NCBI RefSeq assembly: GCF_051020765.1 | Contig: NC_134943.1 | Location: 12,338,001 to 12,402,000 of the forward strand | Direction: 5' to 3' | DNA from: Lasioglossum baleicum | Taxonomy: Eukaryota; Arthropoda; Insecta; Hymenoptera; Halictidae | Length of the DNA stretch: 64,000 nucleotides | Shown: in pieces, positions 24,391 to 36,850 of the stretch | Numbering within the stretch: the stretch's first letter is position 1 | Layout: each line of letters begins with the position of its first letter | Translations under genes and position numbers: made by a program | The notes under the pieces: generated by a model | Databases searched by the model: none | What the model was told of the DNA's origin: nothing | Seen by the model: the letters and a program-made list of their open reading frames with translations, nothing else

Positions 24391-27300
24391 ATTTTCCATA
24401 TTTTTGTAGACAAATTTTCAGAAATTGGTACCAAACAAGATCCTATTTTCATTGGTAATAACATTTTCATGTCGAAAATAAATAAAAATCGTAGCAAGTT
24501 CTGTTGAATTTGATGCTCCAGCATTTCTAAAACTTTTTATAAACCGTAAACAATATTTTGAATGAAGGTCCAGCAATTTTTAGTGGTGTCTCAGTCAGAG
24601 GGGACAACCGAGTGCAAAGAGTTAATTAATTAATTGAATAAACCGAGTAATTTTTGGTAGAACCCGTTATAATTTACGTCCGACCTCTTGCGGTTGAGTT
24701 CTAAATCACGTTTACAGCGTCCTCGTCATCACCTCATCAAACTTATAACCGTCGGACACATAAACACATGGTTTCTCAAGTGCTAATTACTCGACGCAAT
24801 CACTCGGGCCATGTGCGCGTGCGGGCACTCGATTTTACGTTCGTTAAAGAAGGCGAATGAATCACTCGTGACAACTCGGCAAAGCAACGCAGCACGCAGC
24901 TCGCAACGAAGACCAGAAAGGACGAGGAGGAGGACTGAGGAGGACGCGCGCCACTTATTCAGGATCGATCGAAACGACGACGGATCGATCTACGCGCTCG
25001 GCGTAGAACAGTTTGTCGTTCGTTGCCCCGCGGCCAAGCATTTCGCCGCGAGCGAGGGCAGTTCTCATTTCCTTCCCTGCCTTCTCGCGATTTCCCAGTA
25101 GTGCCATGAAAACGCGCCGCAAAGCGCGCGTCCCTAGAAATATGCGTTGTCTGCCTTTAATGGTCCCCGGTCGGCCTGTCAGAAGAAAATTCTACGACGA
25201 CACGTAACCGAGTGTGGTAACTGCCTGTTTGAACGAGGTGTCCAAGCTCATTTACATTTCATGGCTGGTGCGTTGCCGCGGCGACCAAAACCAACCGGTA
25301 GGATATCCTCAATGGATTTACAATCTGTTATTAGTAACAAGCTGCATCGTTTGTGTACGATCTCGACCACCGAACAACGTTCCATCCGAGATGCTATCTC
25401 ACAGTTACGTATACTGTATAGCTCTACAGGTTTCTTTGTCTCGTTCGGGTTTTTTTTTCATCGTGTTGTTTATTAATTCAGAAAGTTTCAAGATGTTCCG
25501 ACGTGCCTATCTGTAGATCTAAACAGGTGTTTGCGCACGTTTTTCCGTGGAATTAGTCATAAATTACTTGGTTTTAAAAGAACACGTGTGGTGTGATTTT
25601 GCTTACAAATTACCGGTCGGACCATTTAATTAACTCTTTCATTTGTCGGGGACACGTATACAAGATGAGAACGTAGAACGCAAGAGATATCAAGTTTATA
25701 GTTTTTAATGAAATAAATTATCGAGTGGACATACACAGCACTTTTCTCAGTTTCTCGTTTTGAAATGGGAAGATTTATTATTCCTTTTTATTCAGATAGT
25801 GCTTGTCGACTTTAACAACATTTACTTATTCGAAGCACCATTTTCTGAAAATAAACTATAGGATACCGGAGGAAGATTAAGACGCGTATTCTAGCTTAGT
25901 GATCTTTATCTTTCTTGTTGAGCTATCCAACACCAGAGTCTCCAGATTGAGACTTGAGACTTGTGCCCCTACTGTAGCTTCCCCTTCTACGACGCTATTC
26001 CCCACGCAACCGCCGCGGCCGTCACGTGACGCATTTCGTCTCTGCCGTGCACGTGTCCGGTATCGGCAAAGAGAGGATAACTTTTCCCCCTAATTCGTGC
26101 TCTCTACTCTCATCTGTCGACTCTGCATCAAACGTATTTGTGTGCGATGTTTTGCGGCCCAAATATTTATAATGCAAAGTTTTTAAGAACCTGGTATGTA
26201 AGAAGTTCTTCTGCATGATTTCTTTTTAATTTTTCAAAATTGTTGATAAATTGCTAACAGGAATTCTCAAATTCGCTGCTTTTGACGCAACTAGATTTTT
26301 GGAATTGTTGAGGATTAAAAAAAGTGTATATTTTCACTTATACTTGTCGTACAGTTACAATTACACTTGTTAAAACGTGGATTACGTATACGTACACGTA
26401 ATAAATTATTTTTTTATATTGTATATGTAAATAGTAACCATTTTTCTGTTACAGAATGAACATTGGTAAAGAATCATCTTTAAAAAGTTTGCAAAAATAT
26501 TTTCTACATTGTACTTTTACTAATCTGTTCTGGATAGGGACGCGACATTCGTATAAAATTCATAAAATTATTTAAAAAATTGTGTTGTTTACTACTATAA
26601 TTATTCGGAAATACTAGCGATAAATATGCAAACGGAATTCGATAAATAATTTTCGTATCGTGTCGTTGAGGTAGACAGGTAAAAGAAAAGACGTTCCACG
26701 AAAAATATTCATCTTCATCATAATTTATAACTTTTTTCACTCTACAGTTTGCTGACAACGACCATTCCACAAACAGACAGATACTGTGTCACAGGATGGA
26801 AATGCGAGAAGACGGTTTATATGATATTATGCAGCTATGCAGAAATCGAAAACTATGACGGAACCATTTTGTATCCCTTGGCGATAGCGAAAAATATTCA
26901 CCTGTCAATTCTAAATACATAGAAGCTTTGAGTTTTCTGTATAAACTGTTGCTGAAAAATACATGGTGATCTAGTGAACAAAAATCTTAACGAAACTTTT
27001 GTACCCTAACGGCCCTAACTTGATAATCAAACCCGAAATATCGGGACGGGTCGGGAACACAAAATTTTTTCGGATCGGGATGAGTATCCAAAAATTTCGA
27101 GTTTCCCGAAAAAGTAGGGATTCTCGAAATAATAGGAATTCTCGAAATATATAATTTGTTCTTTATATATTTATAAATATATATATTATACATTTAATAT
27201 AATATAAACATTGAATTATTATATAAATTTCTTTACATTGAAAGAATGTTATTCATCGCGAATTCTTTTCAACAGTGTCATATGTCATATATTCTCGAAA

Positions 27301-27489
27301 TTTTCGGGACACCCTATTCCTTCGATCCGATGCAACACGAAAATATATGTAGTCATTAAAAAAAAACACCTCGATGACCTCGAAAACTACGAGAAACAAC
27401 AACATTTTAAAAATACACCCCCTGCGTGGAACTGAACATTTAAGTTCATACACATAAATCAATAAATCAAACATACAAAAAATTGTTTA
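24391..27489. other. GC-rich patch, then AT-rich DNA
   Basis: 24786-25320 is CpG-rich with several overlapping frames, and could be a promoter or enhancer. After 25500 the sequence is AT-rich. 27010-27320 is full of CTCGAAAT/TTTCGAG-type words (a degenerate short-word repeat). No exon is supported. Confidence 0.4.
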
Positions 27490-27689
27490 CTTTGTCAAAA
27501 TTAAAAAAGATATTCTGGAGATCACACTTAAGTGAGTCACTCGGTACATACATATCGACTACAACAAAATAAAATTTGATTGGTTCAAAGAAAATTAATA
27601 ACATACATATTTATTGGACTTTGTTCAGAATCTTGATCGCGAGTACTTCATCTTCATACTGACTCGATATTGTAGGGCAAGGGGTTAAT
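27490..27689. repeat. GGCAAGGGGTTAA repeat, third copy
   Basis: AAATTTGATTGGTTCAAAGA, ACATACATATTTATTGGAC, TTTGTTCAGAATCTT and GGGCAAGGGGTTAA follow the right half of the 40.9-kb copy. The left boundary is approximate. Confidence 0.45.
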
Positions 27690-28849
27690 TTGTCTAATAA
27701 ATAGTGTTGCATCATGTGGGTCGCCTTTGGTCGAGCTATTCACATGTATGTACATCTAAAGCTACAGATACTATAAAGATTGTGATAATAAGACAACTGT
27801 GGCACACCTTCTTTCTTTAAGTAAAACAAACACGGTGGATTCGGTCTTATCGAGTGGCAAAACGACGTTAATAATGTCATCGATAAAAGGTAAAAAGAGG
27901 TGTCACAGGCCGTTGAACGGTATCCATTCTGAAGCGTCATAAATGTGGACAAAAAGGACCGTCGGGAAAAAGGATTGTCGATTTTCGAGTGTGTCGATCG
28001 GGACAATGGTTCGGGGAAGGAAAGAACGTCGCCAATCTTGGGACGGAGCATTATGGTATGCAGCTATGCGGTCAGGCACGTTATATGATTATTTTGTGCG
28101 GCCACGGCAAGGCCACCCTATGGCGAGGTGACAGGATCTCCTCCTCGCGTCTAACCCGTTGTCTTGTGGATCAGGAACCTTGAGGAATTCCCGAAGAGGA
28201 GGCCCGTTTAAAGAACCGAACCGGTGCCTCCTCCTCGAGAACGCCGAGTGAAAAAAAGAAACGAACGAAAAAAAAGCACGTGTAAAACGAAGAAAATGTG
28301 TCGCACAAAAGCCCCCCGAAGAGGTCAAGCCGGGTCAAGTGATGCGATTTGGTTTATGGCGCGAGAGAGTGCCTCTTCTCTTGCATTATTGTATTTTCGT
28401 CGGTGATTTACGATAGGAACTCGACTACGTTACGTTTCTGTTTCTCATTTAATCTCTTTTTCTCGCTTCGCTTCGTCGTCTGCCCTCTGCTCGACAATCA
28501 CTACTTCGAAATTTCTCCTCGACTAACGAGAGAGGCACTCTCTTCGTGGCCTCGATTCCGATCTGTCACCCGGAAATCGCCAATCGTTGTCTATTTCCCT
28601 GTTGGTCATCGCGCACCGGTCACTTCAACAGACATATTATACGTATACTTTTGACATTTTAATTCACTTGTCACGTGACACCGCGACGTCAAGTAAACTT
28701 CAAGAATGTGATCCTCGAGGGGACAAGCTCAAGGTGTATACCTCAATATCTTGAACAGTGTTCTTCATAGAATTTCGGGTGGAAATCATACAGCAGGAGA
28801 AAATCTAACCCTTAGCACTCGAACGGCGACTCTGACAAAGAGGCTGCAC
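27690..28849. other. No gene seen
   Basis: A GC-richer segment at 27930-28640 carries short overlapping frames on both strands. It ends where the Tc1 relic begins. Confidence 0.4.
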
Positions 28850-29360
28850 TCAAAATTGCTGTACCATTATTCAAAATATTAGAATGGCCCGCTCGTTCTC
28901 CCGATTTAAATATTATAGAAAATGTGTGGTGACATTTGTCAAGATGATTCTACGCGAATGAGAGACAATATAATAACGTAAATGAACTAAAAGAAAGTAT
29001 AAATCACAATTGGACACATTTAGAACAAGAACGAATCAAAAAGTTATACAAAACTATCCGATAACGATTACTAGACGTAATTCAATTCAAAGGAGGTATC
29101 ACGAAGTAGTAATTTTGTAGTTTTATTTGCTTAATCAAACATTTTTCTGTTAGTGTCTTATAGTTTTGTCGAAGCAATCGGTCAGTCCGTGTTCACATAT
29201 CTTTCTCTAATTTTGCTGTGGTACGCGCGATACAATCCTAAGATTTTACATGTTTACTTTGGAAACAGTATGTAATATACAAACGGAGTGTACATTTTCT
29301 ACCTTTAAATAAAAGAAATTTAAAAATATGCTAGGTGTCTTATTATTTTGTCGAGGACTG
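28850..29360 (+). mobile_element. Tc1-like transposon relic (3' part with terminal repeat)
   Basis: A degraded frame reads FKILEWPARSPDLNIIENVW, with the SPDLN-IE block preceding the last catalytic acidic residue of Tc1 transposases. It is followed by in-frame stops and the C-terminal segments ELKESINHNWTHLEQERI and KLYKTI. The element ends with GTCTTATTATTTTGTCGAGGACTG (29337-29360, given as landmarks), a Tc1/mariner-like terminal repeat followed by TA. The 5' half is missing. It is closely related to 48378-48780, which lies in the opposite orientation. Confidence 0.8.
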
Positions 29361-30192
29361 TAAATACGATTGGTTGGGCATCACGCCATGCAAAAATTAC
29401 GTGAAAGAGGAACAAGAGAAACGGAAAGATCGTATACAGAGAATTCTCGATCCCGTTCTTTGCAGCGAATTGCCTATCCACGTCCTTACGTGGATCCAGT
29501 TACAGGTGTGCCCCAGCAAATTAGCCAAGCGGCCAATTCCGCCGCGTGCTCGATGGAACGTCGCGATTAGTATTCGATCGTCGAAGTATTTCTGTTACGT
29601 AGAACCGATCACGAAACGCATTCCACGGCGTAATTATTAACACAATGGCTGCATTGTTAACGAGAGGGTCGTAGTTTAATTGCGCTGTAATTGCAACTAG
29701 CACGGGATGTAATGGCGCAGACGAAATTCATTAGCTTACGTTGCCAAACGTGTAACCACCGCCATCGCCAACCAAAGACGACTCCTTTCCTATCCTTCGT
29801 TCGTTCTTTTAATGATTCCGTAATTCATGGTTTCATAGATGCGTGGCTCGCGATGCTCGCCGACAAGATTTACATATTGCATAATTATTGTAACGGTTCA
29901 TCGACACGATAGCAGACACGCGTAAATCTCGCTGCATAGAAAAGCACATATGTACACACAGTAGTACGCCGAGTTACGTCCCCGTCCGCGTCCTCCCATC
30001 TCACGTCGTTTTGTGGTTCCGTCGTTTTCATTAGCAGCGCGATAGATTATTAGTTTATAGCCTAAATGAATCACGTTCCTGCTCCCACGTGGTTAATTAC
30101 ATCTCGTTTAATGTAGTTTATAGTAATATTTCAAAGAACCTCCAGATATCTTCTATCAAGCTGATAGAATCCATGAAAACTAAATTACAATA
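29361..30192. other. No gene seen
   Basis: A 101-codon frame at 29335-29640 begins inside the transposon end and overlaps another in a second phase. It is considered chance. Confidence 0.4.
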
Positions 30193-30348
30193 CAGTCGGG
30201 GATAATATTAAGTGGAAACTCTTAAAAGTCGCATAACTTTCTAAAAATTGGTCCAAAACACTTGAATTTTTTTAAAGATGTTAAACCGACTAGTTTGCTA
30301 GAGAATGAGTAAACACAAGATCAATTTATGTACGTTTTGTACAATTAT

Positions 30349-30458
30349 TAACGAAGCGTAATTTGCAGTATTCGGCAGCATAAAGCTGCTCGTGTAGCTA
30401 TTTTCATAAAAGCTGTGACAGTTACATGCTGCCGAATATGCAAATTACTCTTCGTAAA
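30349..30458. repeat. Inverted repeat of 30-bp arms
   Basis: ACGAAGCGTAATTTGCAGTA and TTCGGCAGCA (30351-30380) pair with TGCTGCCGAATATGCAAATT and ACTCTTCGTA (30427-30456), with a 46-base spacer. It begins about 150 bases after a CAGTCGGGGA-type end (30193) and may be the interior of that element. Confidence 0.6.
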
Positions 30459-30520
30459 CGTAAAAAAAAATAGGACTTTTGAGTGCGATTGCGGCCTACC
30501 CCATGCGAAAAACCCCATCT

Positions 30521-33500
30521 TTGCAAACCCACACCCTCCTTGTAGTCCCAGAAAATTGTCTACCCCCTTAAAGCTTTAATATAACAATGGAAAAAGTAAT
30601 AGAGTTCCTTATTTATGTGCCACAATACTCGCGACACATTTATGTATAAAAAAATTCTTGCTTTTCAGTGAACTGTTCTCGCTGTAGAAAGTGATTTCTC
30701 GAGGGGTTGCTTTTCAACATGAACGATTCACACGGCACACTGGAAACAGAACGCAGATAAGTGAACCCCGGAACACAACTGTGCCACGCGGCGTCAAAAG
30801 CTTTCAAAGAACAAAGGGTCATAAGTTCGAGAAACGAAAGTGCGGTAAACGACGCGATCAGTTATCGACGTCAATGACTCTCTTTGTGATTAATTCATTG
30901 GTATTTCCATCACACGTCGCAGTTATGTATTTACACGTCATACAACAGACTTATTGTATACTTATATACAGTACAGACTTATATTATTATATTAATTATT
31001 AACTACGCTTGTTATATTCTCTTTTAAATAAATATCGTTTTTTCTCACTTTTCATTAATATAATTTCTTTCAAACTCTTTTCAAGTAAACCTATTCACAT
31101 TTAGAAATGATTATAGAAACGATCAGAGCTCTTGAAAATTTTAATGATGTCAAGCTCAAAATTAAAGCATAATTAGTTGAATTAAAGTGTAAAAGCTAGG
31201 ACCTTCTCTATGCAACTATTTCTAAGGGGCGTATGTGAGGGTTAAATAAACGAAGCTTTTATGGTTCAGCATAAACGTGTGCAAAAAGGGGGCGGAAACA
31301 CAAATCACGTTTCAAAATAGATTTTCGTACGTCGTCGATAAATGAGATTCCAGATTTCACGCTCGTGTTAATGCGTATAATTAATCTTGCTGAGATGATA
31401 TAGGAGGTTTTTTTCAGGTAGCTTTTTGGTCGCGAAGATATTGGCGAAGTCGAAGTGTGATATTAAAGTTGAGAATCTTCTTTTAAACTTCAACATAAAT
31501 CGTGACCAGGTAGCGACAGAGAACGAGAATGGATATACCCGGACGTTTATTATTTAGAGGTTCTTGTTCGATACCTGAGCGGAATTGGCCATTACGAAGA
31601 TACAGGTATAAATAATGATAATATAACGATCATATGCAGGAATTGAAAGAATTATTGCCGAATTAATAACATAATAATATTACCTGAAGTATTACAGTCC
31701 TCCTCGCATGCCATTCGTATTTCATTTTTTTTTTTCGTTTTCATAGTTTTCAGAATTTTATCAAATTACTTACATGTTATCTATTTTTTATTGCAATTTA
31801 ATTGTTTAAATTATCGTTACAGGTTCGGATAAACAAGTTGACGAAACATCATTTTTTTAATTTTGTACAATTCTTACCAATTGCAATTTGAACAAATTTT
31901 TGTTTACTCGTTCTCTTGCAAACATCTCCGCGCCGATAACTCGCATGATCGATGATATACGGGGAATATCTAATTTTATCGAAGCGACAGAGATACCTTT
32001 AGATTTTATGATCGCCTTATACGAAGATGCGATGCAAGTTCACCGACTGTCTCATTCCCGGATTAAATGCGTGGTATTGCTCTTCGACAAGTTATAACGC
32101 GACTAAATATATTTAGAGACGCGAGAGCATGTTAAGCAGGTTTCTGCGCCTCCTCGCGAGCGTGGACACGGGCGGGTAAAAGACCCATCGGACTATATGT
32201 ATGTATTGTAAGAAGACCGGATAGATACTAGAGGTGTGTTCGAGAACCCGCAAATTTCTAGTCGTTACACGGATTGGATTGAAAATTGTTTTAGTCGGAT
32301 CGGTATTCTCGAAATTTCGAGACTAGCTTCATCGAATACTGATTAACACGTTCAGTGTCAATTTTTGCTGCGCGGGCGACGAAGTCACAGAAAAATAGTG
32401 TCCTGATCCGATGTAGGTCACAACTCAGAACCGAAAAAAAACGTGGTAATTAAGATACTACTGCAGATAATCACTGACTTTTTTGGAAGTCTATGTCAAG
32501 ACCAAAAAAAAATGCATATGTTCCACAGCGTTCCACGATGGTGTGTCGCTTTCTCTCCCCGCGGCGCGGGGGAAGAAACAGTCCCTAGCCGCGCAACACT
32601 GCTAATTGCTAACGAACCTCTGTTAACTGATGAATTAATTATACTTGCGTTCACTGTTGGCGCTGGGGGTCCGGATCCAGACGGAGATACTACTTGAATG
32701 GATACTTTGTTATCGCTGTACCGTGAAAAACATTACGACTGCATTGATCGTATGATATTTATTGCGTACCGTAGATGCCTAACCGATACCGGAGAAATTC
32801 GATTCGCTGAAGTAGCTGTATCGTTGCATGTACTTTCAAAGGATGACACAAACTTGAATGTAAAGTGGTTCTTCGCGGAAGATTCCATATAGGACATTAA
32901 AGATATTGTATACCGATATTTCTAGTTTTCATGATTATACAGTGTTTTCTGAATTCAATTTTATACTGTTTACACGTTAACAGTAATTGTAAATTCATTT
33001 CGTTCTATTAACATAGTTTATTCCATGAATCTTGCAATTCCATTTTTAATTTTTAATAATCAGTCACTTTCTCATATTTTACAATCATGCACATTACTGT
33101 AATTTATTGCTTCGACACCTGTGATTAGAATTACTAATTCGATTCTCGTACCCGTTTAAAGAAAACCAGATAGTTACCGTGACGATAAAAGTAAATCACC
33201 TGTTACGCTCGCATTCCATTTACTTCTGTTTGCATAATCAATATTTCAAAGGTATTATCGATAAACCTAATAATTGCCAATATAAGTCATTCATGTATTA
33301 TCGGTAACAGTTAGCAGCACCTTTACCATTCAAATATTAGATCAACTTTCTGCAGGTATCTGTTTCAACCTGTTCCGATTATGCAACGCATGGCAATGAA
33401 CAGTAATGAACACCCAGCCAATATCTCTTTGCACTATGATACGTTGAACTAAAGAATAGGAATGAAATCAAGTACTTACGTTGCAACCAAATTACACAAT

Positions 33501-34380
33501 TTTCACCAAGTAAAGCTTGTAATAATTGTAAAAAATAATTAATGTTCATTATAAGAGATATGCAGAAAAAAAGATGTAAGCTAAATGTATGCACATATTC
33601 ATGCAGTTTTAATTAATTAATTGCCTATATTAAGGAAATGACTACGTGTTTTGCGCAAAGAAAGCCAAATTAATTTTATGCGGATAATTATTCCAGGTCA
33701 CAACCTTTGTTACGTTTTATTCTTAACTTCATACTTTGCACGTAATAAAATTGTTATAAATAATAGCCATAGAATACATATATAAGGTACATACCCCTTT
33801 TAAACGTCTTTTTCAGAATATTTTAGCAAGGTTATGAATATATTAAATCACTACAAAATAATAATGTTGCTACATAAAAGTAATTTCAAATAGACAAATA
33901 TATGTAAAGATACGCAGTATTATTACTGCATTTTTTCGATTACTTACGCGAAGATAAAACATGAAGCGACATCATTTATGAGTCAACCTAATAAATTAAA
34001 ATAAAACACTGAAATTAAATAAACACTTAGGGTATCTCGACTTATCTTCTCGAGGACTGCTTTGTGGACTCACGTTGATAATTTACTTCAGCAAATGTGT
34101 CCCTACGGTATCTACCCTTTTTCTAGATTCTAGATTATCTCCACGGAATTGTGGGTGTGTGTCGCAAAGACAGTTCCTTTTGACTGCAACTTATTTGAAA
34201 CAATTTTCTTTGCCAATTATATTAAATAATTTAAATATAGCTCTCAAACTTTGTTGTAATTTATATTTGTTCTTAACTGAAGAATAAGAAATTGAATAAA
34301 GGAAGAACCCCAAATATACATATATGTATATATATACAGTATAAATACTATTCCTTACTACATCAACAATCCTTTACTAC
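30521..34380. other. AT-rich DNA around the split ORF
   Basis: Apart from the interrupted frame at 32443-32892 there are only short frames. The stretch 32900-34340 is strongly AT-rich and featureless. Dinucleotide TA runs lie at 34316-34338. Confidence 0.4.
32443..32892 (+). pseudogene. 150-codon frame split by one in-frame TGA
   Basis: Two adjacent frames lie in the same phase, separated only by TGA (32695-32697), with ATG as the very next codon. The first part contains ITDFFGSLCQDQKK and ANEPLLTDELIILAFTV. The second encodes MDTLLSLYREKHYDCIDRM, then AYRRCLTDTGEIRFAEVAV and KWFFAEDSI. The second part in particular has a balanced, protein-like composition. It could be a decayed gene, an exon of a gene with introns, or chance. 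No family is recognised. Confidence 0.2.
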
Positions 34381-34665
34381 AAAAATGTTATACGCGGCTT
34401 TGTTTAGGAGTTATTAACGAAAAACACGGACCAATCAGAGCGCGACCTTTAGACGCGAGTTGGCACAGTAGTCATGGCGCGCCAACTGTCTATTGGCCGA
34501 CTGTGCCAACTCGCGTCTAGGTCGCGCTGTGATTGGTCCGTGTTTTTCGTTAATAACTCCTAAACAAAGCCGCGTATAACATTTTTGCAAAGGAAAATGT
34601 TGCTTCAGATGATCTCAGGAACCTCCCATTTCTGGCTGTTGTAGGAATTTTGGGACACCCTGTAT
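34381..34665. mobile_element. CCAAT foldback element, copy B
   Basis: The arms 34381-34469 and 34500-34586 pair almost perfectly. From outside in they contain ATGTTATACGCGGCTTTG, TTATTAACGAAAAACACGG, ACCAATCAGAGCGCG, then an inner stem AGACGCGAGTTGGCACAGT. The spacer contains GGCGCGCC. Unpaired sequence follows to GGGACACCCTGTA near 34663, the same right end as copy C. Outer arms match copies A and C; the inner stem does not. Confidence 0.8.
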
Positions 34666-35647
34666 TCTTGTAGCTCGTAGTTGAAAAAATCAGTCTATTT
34701 TTGCGTGACGTGTGAGTGACCCGGCGCGTTCGCTGGCGGAAGGTTGAATCGCAGAGGACGCGAACGTCGTTTCGCAAACAACATGTAAATCGCCGGAATG
34801 ATATCGCGACGCCTTAATCGCCGCTTCATAAACGTTTCCCCGTGTTCCGTACGATTCCAGAGTTCCACGGGGGAGAGAAAACAGCAATAAAAGGCGACGA
34901 CGAGACAGTGGAGCGGTGGCGGTGGAGATACGGGAATGTGGCAATTCACCACTGGGGATCAACGGCGAAAAATATTTTTAAATTCAATGAAAAAGTATAC
35001 TCCCAGCTGCCGCCGCCGTCGCAGCCGCAACGACGTGCGAGTTATTGCGCTCTGAATATATATTCACAGACGGCGAAGGTACTGGAGCATCGCGCTCACC
35101 GCGGACGACGTCACGGCAATTTCGATACCGGGAATCGCGCGAACAACGAACACAAGGAACACTTTGTCGAACGAACTCGAGCAACGCGCGGAATTCGTTC
35201 CGTAGTCGCGTCTGTACAGAATCATGGCTCTTCGCCACGTGTTTGCTTCGTCGGAGTTCGTGTTTAACCAGCTTCTCTGTTTCCGGTTTTCTATACAGAA
35301 CCTGAACCTGCTACTGCTACCACCAAAATGTAGCCTTACGACCCATCTTCATTTAGAGAAATTTCATTTCCTTTGCAACTACACCTTGTCTAATGAGACG
35401 AGACAGTGAACACAAGCCGCTCGAGTGCGACAGAGTTGATGTTACGCCTCTCAGGTTGGCAGCAAAGGACGCTGCTACTTTACTGACTAGGGATGGGAAC
35501 AAGTTCAATATGTACTCGCGAATCCGAGTCAAGTTCAATAACCAAGTTTCATTTCATGGGTTTCGATTACTACTTAAAAGCAATGAAAGTTTCAATGATT
35601 ATATCATATATTGTCCATATTGTCCAGTTATCAGTTATATATATATA
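34666..35647. other. GC-rich CpG patch between two foldback elements
   Basis: 34690-35300 is CpG-rich and carries overlapping frames of 60-141 codons on both strands, none with a domain. It could be a regulatory island or the leader exon of an unseen gene. Confidence 0.35.
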
Positions 35648-36312
35648 CAGGGTGAGTCACCAAACGTTACCACCTCAAATATCTTTGTTGTTTCTAAAGA
35701 TACGTAAAATATGGTAAGGACAAAGTTGAATGGTACAATGGTGCTGACACGATGCAAAAAAAAATTTTGTTTTTATGTAATTTTTTCTAGAGATATGAAG
35801 GTGACCTTCATTTTTTTAAATGGAATGAGGTATTTTTTAATACATCAATCGATGCAGCTGGACATTCGTTATAATAAAGTACTAACCTATGTATGTCGAA
35901 AAGTTATTAGTTCAGGAGATATTTCAATTTAAATAACTCTAAAACACCATTACTGTCGTGATAAGACGTTACATAAGTAAGTAAACACTGACGTCGTAGT
36001 ACGACAGTAATGGTATTTTAGAGTTATTTAAATTGAAATATCTCCTGAACTAATAACTTTTCGACATACATAGGTTAGTACTTTATTATAACGAATGTCC
36101 AGCTGCATCGATTGATGTATTAAAAAATACCTCATTCCATTTAAAAAAATGAAGGTCACCTTCATATCTCTGAAAAAATGACATAAAAACAAAATTTTTT
36201 TTTTGCATCGTGTCAGCCCCATTGTACCATTCAACTTTGTCCTTACCATATTTTACGTATCTTTAGAAACAACAAAGATATTTGAGGTGGTAACGTTTGG
36301 TGACTCACCCTG
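35648..36312. mobile_element. 665-bp foldback element with arms over 300 bp and TA target site
   Basis: The left arm starts CAGGGTGAGTCACCAAACG and the right arm ends with its reverse complement. Both ends are flanked by TA. The arms (about 35648-35960 and 35995-36312) are nearly perfect inverted copies around a short centre near 35975. A 73-codon frame occurs in both arms (35711-35932 +, 36028-36249 -) because of the symmetry and is not evidence of a gene. CAGGGTG ends and a TA duplication suggest a non-autonomous Tc1/mariner-type element. The low arm divergence implies recent insertion or arm homogenisation. Confidence 0.85.
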
Positions 36313-36416
36313 TATATATAAAGATAATAATTATCTTCATTCACATCAAAAAAGGACAACATATTTTGTTAAAAACTCTTTTACAGAAAACAAACTTGAC
36401 ACCTTTATCCATCGAC

Positions 36417-36540
36417 TTCTTCAATTATCTAATGAAGCTGAAACCAATACACATTGATGTCTTTAAATCTTTTTAATATGTCCACTGCTTTAAATTCTGC
36501 CTACCCATTTTTGTGATAAATGCATAAAATCCGCAGTCTC
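36417..36540 (+). mobile_element. ACTGCGG-family MITE, right part
   Basis: GATGTCTTTAAATCTTTTTA, CCACTGCTTTAAATTC and ATGCATAAAATCCGCAGTCT match the right half of the reference copy. The terminal TCT runs into a (TC)n tract ending at about 36553, suggesting the microsatellite grew from the element's end. The left half is lost. Confidence 0.6.
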
Positions 36541-36644
36541 TCTCTCTCTCTCTAGTCATTACAGTCCTCGACGAGTGAATCTTCCTATTTGAATACTTCA
36601 TGCTACATAGTATTCAGGAAATTACAACCTTTCATATATTACTG

Positions 36645-36850
36645 CTAGACAACGGATTTTATGCATTTATGACAAAAATGAGTAGATGTGATTTAAAACA
36701 GTAAAAACATTAGAAGAATTTTAAAATACTGTCCTGTTATTTTCAACAAATTAAGAAAGAAAATGTATGTCTATTTCACTCTTGATCGTCGACTTAGATT
36801 GTTGCAATTCAGGTAAAAAATTTTTCTTTTGCATAAAGATCCGCTGTCTA
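36645..36850 (-). mobile_element. ACTGCGG-family MITE, complete copy, inverted
   Basis: It starts CTAGACAACGGATTTTATGC and ends GCATAAAGATCCGCTGTCTA, so it reads on the - strand. It lies about 100 bases from the next copy (36417-36540), which is in the opposite orientation, with a TC tract between them. Confidence 0.7.

Noticed and set aside
34381..34586. Hairpin as a possible microRNA precursor or rho-independent terminator
   Set aside because: Arms near 90 bp and recurrence with shared flanks fit a mobile foldback element, and the genome is eukaryotic.
35711..36249. Two nearly identical 73-codon frames on opposite strands
   Set aside because: They are mirror images in the arms of the foldback element; identity reflects the inverted repeat, not a protein family.
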